Shown: positions 8,602 through 15,176 of the stretch, in pieces
Position numbering within the stretch: the first letter of the stretch is position 1
Layout: every line of letters begins with the position of its first letter
Assembly (NCBI GenBank): GCA_041672385.1
Contig: JBAYZQ010000009.1
Coordinates: forward strand, 1 to 30,661
Source of the DNA: JBAYZQ01 sp041672385
GTDB taxonomy: Bacteria; Spirochaetota; Spirochaetia; Sphaerochaetales; Sphaerochaetaceae
DNA length: 30,661 bases
Direction: 5' to 3'
Notes under the pieces: generated by a model
Database searches by the model: none
What the model was told of the DNA's origin: nothing
The model's input: only the letters and a program-made list of their open reading frames with translations
Position numbers and translations under genes: made by a program

Positions 8602-9570
8602 CTATTTATTTTTCCTATGACTCTGTGCAAGGACCGCAACAATAATAATGACACCTTGAACAAAACCATTTAAGAAAGGTGGAACATTAGCCATAATAAG
8701 AACTGTGACAATTATTCTTAACATTAAAATACCAAGGAAAGTACCTACTATTTTTCCTCTTCCTCCTTCCATTGCAGTACCACCAATAGCTACTGCAGCA
8801 ATGGCATCCATCTCGTAGGCCATTCCTGCACTTGCAGCTTGAATACTTGTAAGTCTACTTGCCAGTAAAAAAGCTGCTAAGCCATATAACATTCCTGCAT
8901 ATACAAAGATTATAGTTTTAACACCATTTACATTTATTCCAGAGAGCCTAGCTGCTTGATGGTTTGAACCCACAGCATAAATATAAGTACCAAACTTAGT
9001 TCGATTCATTATAAAAGCTGTAAGAATTGAAATAATTACTAGAAAGATCATTAAATGAGGAATTCCTAAGAATTTACCTGCTGCGATATTTCTAAAAGAG
9101 GAGTACATTTGCTTATCAACAGTAAAAGGTCCACCTTGTCCAAGTTGATTTATTATTGATCTCCAAGCAGACATAGTTGCAAGGGTAACAATAAAAGGTG
9201 CAATCTTTCCTTTCGTAACGAGAAGTCCATTTATTAAACCAACAATGGCTCCTGAGACAAGACTGAATAATAAGGTTAACAAAATTGAATGTGTTGAATT
9301 CAAGACTGTGATTCCCAGTCCAGCTATTAAGGCAACAGAACTACCAACACTTAAATCAATCATTCCAGCTGAAATTATTAAACTCATTCCCATTGCACAG
9401 ATACCAATAATAGAACCTTGAATAAAAAGATTGGAAATGTTCGACCATTCCAAGAAAGAGGTATTTACTATTGTTGCTACAATCAAAAGGAGTACAAAAC
9501 TAAGCCAATGACTGTAATTATTTATTGCTTCCGACCATAAATTTCGGATGTTTATATTTTTCTTTTCCAT
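8602..9570 (-). CDS. Sugar ABC transporter permease (RbsC/BPD_transp_2 type)
   Basis: A 322-residue integral membrane protein with about 8-10 hydrophobic segments. It has the RbsC-family string SAGMIDLSVGSSVAL (~residues 62-76) and the conserved GGTAMEGGRGKIVGT near residue 270, which couples to the ATPase. It forms the membrane channel for the substrate delivered by the binding protein at 11142. I chose ATG 9570, preceded by AAGGAGC; it overlaps the ATPase stop by one base (TAATG), implying translational coupling. A longer reading to 9603 would run into the ATPase gene and is unlikely. The operon context implies a pentose, hexose or polyol substrate. Confidence 0.93.
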   Translation of the reverse strand: MEKKNINIRNLWSEAINNYSHWLSFVLLLIVATIVNTSFLEWSNISNLFIQGSIIGICAMGMSLIISAGMIDLSVGSSVALIAGLGITVLNSTHSILLTLLFSLVSGAIVGLINGLLVTKGKIAPFIVTLATMSAWRSIINQLGQGGPFTVDKQMYSSFRNIAAGKFLGIPHLMIFLVIISILTAFIMNRTKFGTYIYAVGSNHQAARLSGINVNGVKTIIFVYAGMLYGLAAFLLASRLTSIQAASAGMAYEMDAIAAVAIGGTAMEGGRGKIVGTFLGILMLRIIVTVLIMANVPPFLNGFVQGVIIIVAVLAQSHRKNK

Positions 9571-11069
9571 TATAAAAGCTCCTTTGCTGTTCCTGTAGAA
9601 CATTCCATAATTTGGACTTCACTCATATTGTTTCGTTCAATATTTCCTGTTACTTTCCCTTTATAAAGAACAACAACTGAATCTGCTATTCTATGAATTT
9701 CGGGATATTCATTAGTAAAAACCAGGACAGCTTTTCCTTTTGCTGCAATTTTATCAATTAATTCATAGATTGCAAATTTAGCTCCTACATCAATACCTTG
9801 AGTTGGATTATCCATTACATAAACAGGAGATTGTAATTCAAGCCATTTTCCGAAAATTACTTTCTGTTGATTTCCACCTGAAAGACTGGTAATAGGATCT
9901 TTAGGATTTCCTATTTTAATATTCATTAATTCCTGATTTCTATTAAATCTTTCCATTTCTTTTTTTTGATCAATAATTATTTTTTTCTGTCTTGTAGTAA
10001 AATAGGCTAAAGAAAGATTATCCTTTATACTTAAATCTGGAAGGATTCCTCTTTCTTTTCTATTTTTTGGAATCAAAGCAACTCCATCTTTCATTGCATT
10101 TTTTATTGAATTTTTTATTATTTCCTTGCCTTTTACTTTTATTGATCCAGATGTGATTTCGCCTGCACCAAACAACCCCATAGACAGTTCATCAGTCCCT
10201 GAACCTTGAAGTCCAGTTATAACCATCACTTCCCCTTTGTTTAGTTTAAAACTTACATCATCAAGTCCAGGTCCCATCAAATGAGAAACCTCAAGATAAA
10301 CTTCATCTTTCTTATGACTAATTTTCTCTTTCTTTTCATCGGCTTCTATATAATTGTGGCCTATTAATAATTCTGTTGCCGTATGAGTATCAATTTCATT
10401 GAAAGCTCCTGTTTGAATGAATTGACCATCACGAAGTACTGTATATTTATCACAAATTTCAAAAAGTTCGGGCATCTTATGTGATATATAAATAAAACTA
10501 ACACCTTCCTTTTTCAATTTTCGCATTATTACAAAAAGTTCTTGAATTTCTTGATTATTCAAGGCAGTTGTAGGTTCGTCCATTATTATTAGTTCACTTT
10601 TAAATAAAAGTGCTCTGGCAATTTCTACCAACTGTTTCTGACTGGTCTGAAGACTTCCAACAAGAGCTTTTGAATCTATCTTGGAATTCATAGAATCTAG
10701 AACTTCTTGAGCCTTCCTAATTTCTTCTGTTTTATCAACAGTTCTTCTAGCTGTAGTTAGTTCTTCACCAAGAAACATGTTCTGATAAACAGTCAAGTCA
10801 TTACAAAGATTAAGCTCTTGGTGGATAAATCTAATTTTCATTCCCATAGCTTTTCTTGGAGTCATATTTGTAATTACTTCACCATTAATTATAATATCAC
10901 CAGAATCTTGACCAAAAGTTCCCGCTAATATATTCATGAGGGTTGTCTTACCTGCACCGTTTTCACCAAGAAGACCATGGATTTCACCTTCACTCACAGA
11001 GAAATCTACTCCTTTCAAGGCTTGAACAACACCAAAAGTTTTTACTATACCCTGCATTTCAAGTTTCAT
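9570..11069 (-). CDS. Sugar ABC transporter ATP-binding protein with two ABC domains (RbsA/MglA type)
   Basis: A 499-residue tandem ATPase energising sugar uptake. The N-terminal domain has Walker A GENGAGKTT (~35-43), signature LQTSQKQLVEIARAL and Walker B ELIIMDEPTTAL. The C-terminal domain (~255-499) has a degenerate Walker A, GLQGSGTDE, lacking the lysine, followed by LSGGNQQKVIFGKWL and a DNPTQGIDVG loop. Degeneracy in the second site is normal for this family, so one site probably hydrolyses most ATP. AAGGAAG precedes the ATG. It lies 72 bases after the binding-protein gene, separated by a strong hairpin (11094-11125), and overlaps the permease start by one base. Confidence 0.95.
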   Translation of the reverse strand: MKLEMQGIVKTFGVVQALKGVDFSVSEGEIHGLLGENGAGKTTLMNILAGTFGQDSGDIIINGEVITNMTPRKAMGMKIRFIHQELNLCNDLTVYQNMFLGEELTTARRTVDKTEEIRKAQEVLDSMNSKIDSKALVGSLQTSQKQLVEIARALLFKSELIIMDEPTTALNNQEIQELFVIMRKLKKEGVSFIYISHKMPELFEICDKYTVLRDGQFIQTGAFNEIDTHTATELLIGHNYIEADEKKEKISHKKDEVYLEVSHLMGPGLDDVSFKLNKGEVMVITGLQGSGTDELSMGLFGAGEITSGSIKVKGKEIIKNSIKNAMKDGVALIPKNRKERGILPDLSIKDNLSLAYFTTRQKKIIIDQKKEMERFNRNQELMNIKIGNPKDPITSLSGGNQQKVIFGKWLELQSPVYVMDNPTQGIDVGAKFAIYELIDKIAAKGKAVLVFTNEYPEIHRIADSVVVLYKGKVTGNIERNNMSEVQIMECSTGTAKELL

Positions 11070-11088
11070 AATTCTTCCTTATTTTTTT

Positions 11089-11125
11089 TAAAAAAGTAAG
11101 CTGCCTAAAAGAAGGCAGCATACTT
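11089..11125 (-). terminator. Intercistronic hairpin with U-run between binding-protein and ATPase genes
   Basis: Arms AAGTA-a-GCTGCCT (11094-11106) and AGGCAGC-a-TACTT (11113-11125) form a 12-bp stem with one A/A mismatch and a six-base loop. On the minus-strand transcript a run of six U follows (11095-11090). Its position inside an operon suggests partial termination or 3'-end protection of the upstream binding-protein mRNA, a common way to express binding protein above the membrane subunits. Confidence 0.75.
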
Positions 11126-11141
11126 AAATAAAGCTTTTCAG

Positions 11142-12146
11142 CTATAGACTATAACGTACCTTATACAAATCTTCCATCATATATTCTTCGTAATTTGTTT
11201 TATCAATTACTTCAGTTGGAACCTTATAATTCTTTTCGAGAGTTTCTCCCTTCAACACTTTTACTGCAAGATCAACTGCATCACGAACCATGGATGGGCT
11301 GAAAGTATATGTGATGAAATCAATATCCTTGAATGGAGGATTTTCAAATAAATCCATATATCCCTTTCCACCGGAAACACCACTAATCAGTTTAATATTA
11401 ATGTTGGCTGGGCCATCATAATTTTTTAATGCTTCGACAATTCCAAATACTATTTCATCATCATGTGTGAAAATTGCTTTAATAGATTCAATTTCTTCTT
11501 TTGATTTAGTATTAAGGAAGTTTTCCATTTGTTCCATAGAAGTCTGTTGTGACCAATTTGTAACAAAAGACTGAACTAAGTTAAAATTGGAATTAGCTGT
11601 TTCTAAGAAACCATTTGTTCTTTCCATTGGTACTGTTGAAGAATCACCTTTAAATTCAAGATAATTAACTTTTCCCATTGAAAGATCTTCTGCGAAGTAA
11701 TTATTAAAATATCTTCCACAATCAAGACCAATTGTTGTATTATCACCAGAAATTTCTGCTGTTGGCTGGAAACCTTCAATAAACCTATCATAGATTATTA
11801 AAGGTACGCCTGCGTCTTGAATTGACTGAGCAGCGGATCTTAACTCATCACCAGTTACTGGCCATAAAAGGAAAACATCAGGGTTCATGGCTAAAATAGT
11901 TTCAACACCATTACTCTGTTCTCCAGACTCTCCTGCGTTTACAAATCTGTATGTATATCCGTTTGCTTCACAAACCTCTTTAACGGCAGCTTCGCAGTGT
12001 TTTATTGATTCCGCGGTAAAACCATGATCGGCAGCAGGTGTTACAACTCCCATTAATTTTTTAGCATTAGCTTCATTTGTTCCTTGAGCAAAAATCATTC
12101 CGCTCACAAGAAGTAAAGTAACCAAAATCAGTGAAATCTTCTTCAT
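11142..12146 (-). CDS. Periplasmic sugar-binding protein (Peripla_BP_4 type) of the ABC transporter
   Basis: A 334-residue secreted protein. The N-terminus MKKISLILVTLLLVSGMIFA is a type I signal peptide with likely cleavage before QGTNEAN; no lipobox cysteine is present, so it should be soluble in the periplasm. The mature part has the two-lobed sugar-binding fold: GVVTPAADHGFTAES at the first strand, MNPDVFLLWPV, VPLIIYDR, IFTHDDEIVFG and LISGVSGGKG. I chose ATG 12146 because AAGGAG precedes it and the signal peptide starts there; an upstream extension to 12230 would only add a lysine-rich stretch. It is the first gene of the operon, controlled by a promoter at 12181-12208. The ligand cannot be named. 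Confidence 0.93.
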   Translation of the reverse strand: MKKISLILVTLLLVSGMIFAQGTNEANAKKLMGVVTPAADHGFTAESIKHCEAAVKEVCEANGYTYRFVNAGESGEQSNGVETILAMNPDVFLLWPVTGDELRSAAQSIQDAGVPLIIYDRFIEGFQPTAEISGDNTTIGLDCGRYFNNYFAEDLSMGKVNYLEFKGDSSTVPMERTNGFLETANSNFNLVQSFVTNWSQQTSMEQMENFLNTKSKEEIESIKAIFTHDDEIVFGIVEALKNYDGPANINIKLISGVSGGKGYMDLFENPPFKDIDFITYTFSPSMVRDAVDLAVKVLKGETLEKNYKVPTEVIDKTNYEEYMMEDLYKVRYSL

Positions 12147-12180
12147 CTTTTTCTCCTTAGCTTTGAATTTCAATATATAA

Positions 12181-12208
12181 ATGTTAACACACTTTGATAG
12201 TTTGTCAA
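12181..12208 (-). promoter_or_regulatory. Predicted promoter of the sugar-uptake operon
   Basis: On the minus strand, a perfect TTGACA (12208-12203), a 16-base spacer and TAACAT (12186-12181) precede the binding-protein ATG, leaving a leader of about 30 bases with a strong AAGGAG. The -10 box overlaps the 8-bp palindrome TGTTAACA (12182-12189), a possible repressor contact. Confidence 0.55.
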
Positions 12209-12275
12209 GTTTTATTTTAAAATTTTTCATAAATGATTGATATTTGGCTTTTTTTTAAGATTTTTTTTCAAATTT

Positions 12276-12303
12276 ATGAAATATTTTTCATTTTTCATGA
12301 AAA
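12276..12303. promoter_or_regulatory. Candidate operator cluster in the LacI/sugar-operon divergent region
   Basis: Two adjacent inverted repeats: ATGAAA-tatt-TTTCAT (12276-12291) and the perfect 12-bp palindrome TTTTCATGAAAA (12292-12303). The related string TTTTTCAT also occurs at 12223-12230. They lie between the divergent lacI-type gene and the sugar operon, where a LacI-family dimer would be expected to bind. AT-richness makes short palindromes common, so this is a candidate only. Confidence 0.35.
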
Positions 12304-12317
12304 TTTTATATTTATTA

Positions 12318-12346
12318 TTGCAAAAAGGCCTTTTTCAGTATATCAT
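12318..12346 (+). promoter_or_regulatory. Predicted promoter of the LacI-type gene with embedded palindrome
   Basis: TTGCAA (12318-12323), 17 bases, then TATCAT (12341-12346). A perfect 14-bp palindrome, AAAAAGGCCTTTTT (12322-12335), fills most of the spacer between the boxes. A repressor bound there would block polymerase, so it is a plausible autoregulatory operator. Confidence 0.4.
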
Positions 12347-12370
12347 TACTTAAAACACAAGGAATTGGAC

Positions 12371-13369
12371 ATGAAAAAGAAACCTACCTATACTGAAATT
12401 TCAAAATTAACAGGAATTTCAGTATCAACCATATCAAGAGTTCTAAATTCAAATATTAATGTAAGCAAAGAAAAAGAAGAAAAAATTATTACGGCAATGC
12501 AAAAATTAGGATACAAACATCCTCTTCTTCAAAAAAAGTCAATGGAAAAAAGTTTGATAATTATAAACCTTCCTTCTTTGAATAACCCTTTTTATAGTAA
12601 GATAACTGAAGGAATCAAAAGCGCTGCAACAAGGAACAATTATCAGGTTATGATTCATGAAGACCATATTAATAAAACTACTATTGATTCCATCCTTTAT
12701 TTAATAAAAAGTACAAAGGCAATAGGGATGATAACTTTAAACCATATTGATGAGGAAGAACTTTTAAGAATTAATGACGCAATTCCAATTGTTCAATGTT
12801 GTGAATGCCTTCCTTCACTTGATATTCCTTTTGTTTCTATTGATGATATAACTGCTTCTATTCGTGCTGTTAACTATTTGATTTCTCTAGGAAACAAAAG
12901 AATTGCAATGATTAACGGACCTATTAGATATAAATATTCAAAAGATCGTCTTAAAGGTTATCAAAAAGCAATTACCAGTGCTGGTTTTGAAGTAGAAAAT
13001 AAATTAATTGTACAACTTCCTGAAATAAATTTTGACATGGCAGTATCTGCAGTTATGCAACTTCTTTCATCTCCTAATCCACCAGATGCTTTTTTTACTG
13101 TTTCAGATGTATATGCAGCAGCTGTTATACGAGCTGCAATAAATTCAAATTTAAGTGTTCCAAAGGATGTAAGTGTAATAGGTTTTGATAATGTTGAAAT
13201 TTCTTCCATGTGTACTCCAAATATTACAACAGTCAGTCAACCAAGATTTCAATTAGGTTTATTAAGTTGTGATATGCTTGATAAAATCCTTTGTGGAGAA
13301 GGAAATTCAGTCCAATCAATTTTTCTTGAAACAGAATTAATTATAAGAGAAAGCACTCAAGTTAAGTAA
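12371..13369 (+). CDS. LacI family transcriptional regulator of the divergent sugar operon
   Basis: A 332-residue repressor. The N-terminal helix-turn-helix reads TYTEISKLTGISVSTISRVL (~residues 5-24), followed by the hinge and a periplasmic-binding-protein-like effector domain (~60-332; LPSLNNPFYSKITEGI, PFVSIDD, RIAMINGP, DVSVIGFDNVEIS). I chose ATG 12371, preceded by AAGGA; the in-frame extension back to 12233 is A/T-rich low-complexity sequence with no domain. It is divergent from the binding-protein gene (starts 225 bases apart), the usual arrangement for a local regulator. The effector is probably the transported sugar or a derivative; regulation of the neighbour is inferred from position. 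Confidence 0.93.
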   Translation: MKKKPTYTEISKLTGISVSTISRVLNSNINVSKEKEEKIITAMQKLGYKHPLLQKKSMEKSLIIINLPSLNNPFYSKITEGIKSAATRNNYQVMIHEDHINKTTIDSILYLIKSTKAIGMITLNHIDEEELLRINDAIPIVQCCECLPSLDIPFVSIDDITASIRAVNYLISLGNKRIAMINGPIRYKYSKDRLKGYQKAITSAGFEVENKLIVQLPEINFDMAVSAVMQLLSSPNPPDAFFTVSDVYAAAVIRAAINSNLSVPKDVSVIGFDNVEISSMCTPNITTVSQPRFQLGLLSCDMLDKILCGEGNSVQSIFLETELIIRESTQVK

Positions 13370-13403
13370 AAATTTTATATACTTCTTACATTTTATATGT
13401 TAT

Positions 13404-13421
13404 AAGTTAAGATTTTAACTT
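13404..13421. repeat. Inverted repeat abutting the small secreted protein promoter
   Basis: AAGTTAA (13404-13410), GATT loop, TTAACTT (13415-13421). The right arm overlaps the first bases of the predicted -35 box (13420-13425). It could be an operator or a weak 3' hairpin of the upstream LacI gene; it lacks a GC-rich stem. Confidence 0.35.
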
Positions 13422-13448
13422 GACTTGTGAGAAAAAAGCGCATATTGT
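13420..13448 (+). promoter_or_regulatory. Predicted promoter of the small secreted protein gene
   Basis: TTGACT (13420-13425, 5/6), 17 bases, then TATTGT (13443-13448). Transcription would start near 13455, giving a leader of about 34 bases that includes AAGGAG at 13478-13483. Confidence 0.5.
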
Positions 13449-13488
13449 ATTGATATAGGCTTTGTTATAAGTCCATAAAGGAGTGTTT

Positions 13489-13707
13489 ATGAAAAAGAAA
13501 TTGATTTTTGCATTACTGATATTGGTACTTGTAGTTTCAAGTGTTGGTGCTCAGACTATTACGATTACGCTACTTGGAGCAAAAGCTCCTCAGGCTCCTG
13601 TAGAAGAACCTGTTACCTTAACACCTTGGGAGAAACTTTCGAATTTCTTCTCAATGATTTATGATTATTTTACACAGCTATTCTATTCGGGAAGTTTCGC
13701 ATATTAA
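13489..13707 (+). CDS. Small secreted protein of unknown function (72 residues)
   Basis: I do not recognise this family. A clear signal peptide (three lysines, then a hydrophobic stretch to VGA at residues 19-21) implies cleavage before Gln22, leaving a mature chain of about 51 residues. The mature part has a beta-like TITITLLG start, a Pro/Glu linker (APQAPVEEP) and an aromatic-rich, possibly amphipathic end (PWEKLSNFFSMIYDYFTQLF). There is no cysteine, so it is neither lipoprotein nor disulfide-stabilised. I chose ATG 13489, five bases after AAGGAG; a GTG two codons earlier is too close to the ribosome binding site. It is monocistronic with its own promoter and a strong terminator, which supports a genuine, probably well-expressed gene. 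Confidence 0.75.
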   Translation: MKKKLIFALLILVLVVSSVGAQTITITLLGAKAPQAPVEEPVTLTPWEKLSNFFSMIYDYFTQLFYSGSFAY

Positions 13708-13721
13708 TTTAGTATAGTTGC

Positions 13722-13757
13722 AAAAAAGGGGCTGTTTATAAACAGCTCCTTTTTTTA
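13722..13757. terminator. Strong bidirectional terminator
   Basis: A stem of about 17 bp centred between 13738 and 13739 (arms around GGGGCTGTTTA and TAAACAGCTCC, one G/T wobble) is flanked by A-run and T-run. It ends the small secreted gene on the plus strand. It overlaps the stop codon of the minus-strand gene at 13755, so it should serve both. Confidence 0.9.
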
Positions 13758-13964
13758 TTTAATTCCTGCAAGTTTTTTTGCTTTTTCAACATCTTTTTTT
13801 CTTACAAACAAATGAAGGACGGTAACATTCGTGGCTTTTCCACCGATTCCAAACTTGCTAAGTTTTTGTTTTGTCCAGGTTTTTATTCCACCTTTTTCTA
13901 TCAAATCTTTTGCTTGATAAACTGTGTAATGATCTGTATCAACTATTATTTCTTTTTTAAACAT
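13755..13964 (-). CDS. Small DUF2007-like protein (69 residues)
   Basis: The 69-residue protein has no signal peptide or membrane segment. The pattern VDTDHYTVYQAKDLIEKGGI (a helix after the first strand ending in GI) and a terminal beta-strand then helix, HLFVRKKDVEKAKKLAG, resemble the small ferredoxin-like DUF2007 proteins called putative signal-transducing proteins. This is recognition by pattern and could be wrong. Its ATG overlaps the stop of the upstream metallopeptidase gene (TAATG), and the AGGAGG ribosome binding site lies inside that gene's last codons, so the two are translationally coupled. No function can be assigned. Confidence 0.7.
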   Translation of the reverse strand: MFKKEIIVDTDHYTVYQAKDLIEKGGIKTWTKQKLSKFGIGGKATNVTVLHLFVRKKDVEKAKKLAGIK

Positions 13965-14656
13965 TATTCCTCCTTTTCTTTTACAAAAGCAACAGCAACT
14001 GAATGAAAAGTTTTTAATTTTTCTTGTTTTTCCTTATAATCAGGAATATAGTGCGAAACAAGACAATAAAAAGCTTTACCATGATTAAAATAGCCAAGAT
14101 GGCTTAATTCATGGACAATCAAATAATCAAGCAAGTCCCTACTTAAAACAATCGTTTTAAGGCTAAAAACCAACCTTCCATCTCTAGTGCAATGGGCCCA
14201 CTGTTTGATTGCATTATTAAGCATGATACTTTTATATTCAAGATTCATAAAATTTGCCCAAAATAAAACTCTTTCTTCATAGTATTTTAGAAGTATTTTC
14301 CTACTAAAATTTAAGACTGCTTTTCTTATATTTTTAGTATTTTCTTTTACATACAAAGATAAAATCTTTTTTTCAATATCTAAAGAAGAAGAACCTTTTT
14401 CTCTAAAAATTTGAAGGATTACTGTCTCTCCAAAAAACTGAAGAGGTGACTTGTCTTCAAATTCAAGAGTTATTTTTTCCCTTGTTTCATATCTTATTAT
14501 TTGCTTCTCAATCCAAGAGCTATGAGAAACAACAAAAGCTTCAATTTGAGAAGAAGAAGTGGTTAAATTGGTAGAAACAATAAATTTTCCTTTTGAAAAA
14601 CGAAGATAGGTGTGTTTTTGCCTTGGTTTTCTCTTTATTTCATACTGTACTTTCAA
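13964..14656 (-). CDS. YgjP-like (DUF45/M48-type) metal-dependent hydrolase
   Basis: A 230-residue predicted cytosolic zinc metallopeptidase of the YgjP/DUF45 family. The zinc motif HELSH is at 182-186 and the third ligand probably His192 (YFNHGKAF), followed by the usual C-terminal helix. The family block normally read as RWGSCS appears as QWAHCTRDGRLVFS (~152-165), a divergent version. The start is TTG at 14656, supported by AAAGGA seven bases upstream. The gene is coupled to the small downstream DUF2007-like gene. It is divergent from the plus-strand 146-residue gene with only 25 bases between starts, so each regulatory region lies partly in the other. The substrate is unknown for the family. 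Confidence 0.87.
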   Translation of the reverse strand: MKVQYEIKRKPRQKHTYLRFSKGKFIVSTNLTTSSSQIEAFVVSHSSWIEKQIIRYETREKITLEFEDKSPLQFFGETVILQIFREKGSSSLDIEKKILSLYVKENTKNIRKAVLNFSRKILLKYYEERVLFWANFMNLEYKSIMLNNAIKQWAHCTRDGRLVFSLKTIVLSRDLLDYLIVHELSHLGYFNHGKAFYCLVSHYIPDYKEKQEKLKTFHSVAVAFVKEKEE

Positions 14657-14668
14657 CTAATTTTCCTT

Positions 14669-14674
14669 TATATT
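14669..14674 (+). promoter_or_regulatory. -10 box seven bases before the 146-residue gene
   Basis: TATATT (14669-14674, 5/6) ends seven bases before the ATG at 14682, with no Shine-Dalgarno sequence between, as at dnaA, parA and nagA. The -35 region (14646-14651, TGTACT) is poor, so this is weaker than the other three. It overlaps the ribosome binding site of the divergent YgjP gene. Confidence 0.3.
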
Positions 14675-14681
14675 CTTATCT

Positions 14682-15122
14682 ATGATTAAACTACATTTAT
14701 TACAAGAACTACAATATAAAAAAGAAGAAATTGAAAAAAATCTTAGTTTCCCTGAAACCTTTGAATTTTTGAATACTAAGCTTCAAAAGATTGGAAGCAA
14801 AGGGGAATTTTGCATCCATTGCCATTATAATTGTGAAGATAATTTAGGAATGAAGGTAATTGAAATTGGATACAAAGATGCACCTACACCACAAGAAAAA
14901 AAAGCAGTTGATAATCTAAAACCTTCTATAAAGATGGAAAACCCTGATTTTGAAATTAGTATTGGTAATTATAGTGCTTATCAGTTTTCTACTATTTTAA
15001 CCAAAAAAAATTTAATATATAGCTTTATACCTCTAATTCAGGAAAATGAAGGCGATTTTTATTTTAGAATGATAAAGGAAAATGCTATTCAAATAGTTTT
15101 GCAGGTTCTTTTTACTAGTTAA
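14682..15122 (+). CDS. Hypothetical protein (146 residues)
   Basis: I do not recognise this protein. It is soluble-looking, with no signal peptide or membrane helix. It begins with a probable helix (LHLLQELQYKKEEIEKNL) and contains a cysteine cluster, CIHCHYNC, at residues ~43-50 that could bind metal. A mixed alpha/beta C-terminal half includes GNYSAYQFSTIL and FYFRMIKENAIQIVLQVLF. No ribosome binding site precedes the ATG; a TATATT box ends seven bases upstream. It is divergent from the YgjP gene and 54 bases before the TraB gene. The consistent codon style and lack of overlap with other genes support it as real. Confidence 0.7.
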   Translation: MIKLHLLQELQYKKEEIEKNLSFPETFEFLNTKLQKIGSKGEFCIHCHYNCEDNLGMKVIEIGYKDAPTPQEKKAVDNLKPSIKMENPDFEISIGNYSAYQFSTILTKKNLIYSFIPLIQENEGDFYFRMIKENAIQIVLQVLFTS

Positions 15123-15176
15123 TCTTGTATTTATCCTTTTATCTATATATATTTTACACTAAGGAAGAAATAAGTT

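Noticed and set aside
12147..12230. Longer N-terminus for the sugar-binding protein (start at 12230)
   Set aside because: The ATG at 12146 has a strong AAGGAG and begins the signal peptide; the extension crosses the predicted promoter and would mask the signal sequence.
12233..12370. Longer N-terminus for the LacI-type regulator
   Set aside because: The extra 46 residues are A/T-driven low complexity before the helix-turn-helix; ATG 12371 has a ribosome binding site.
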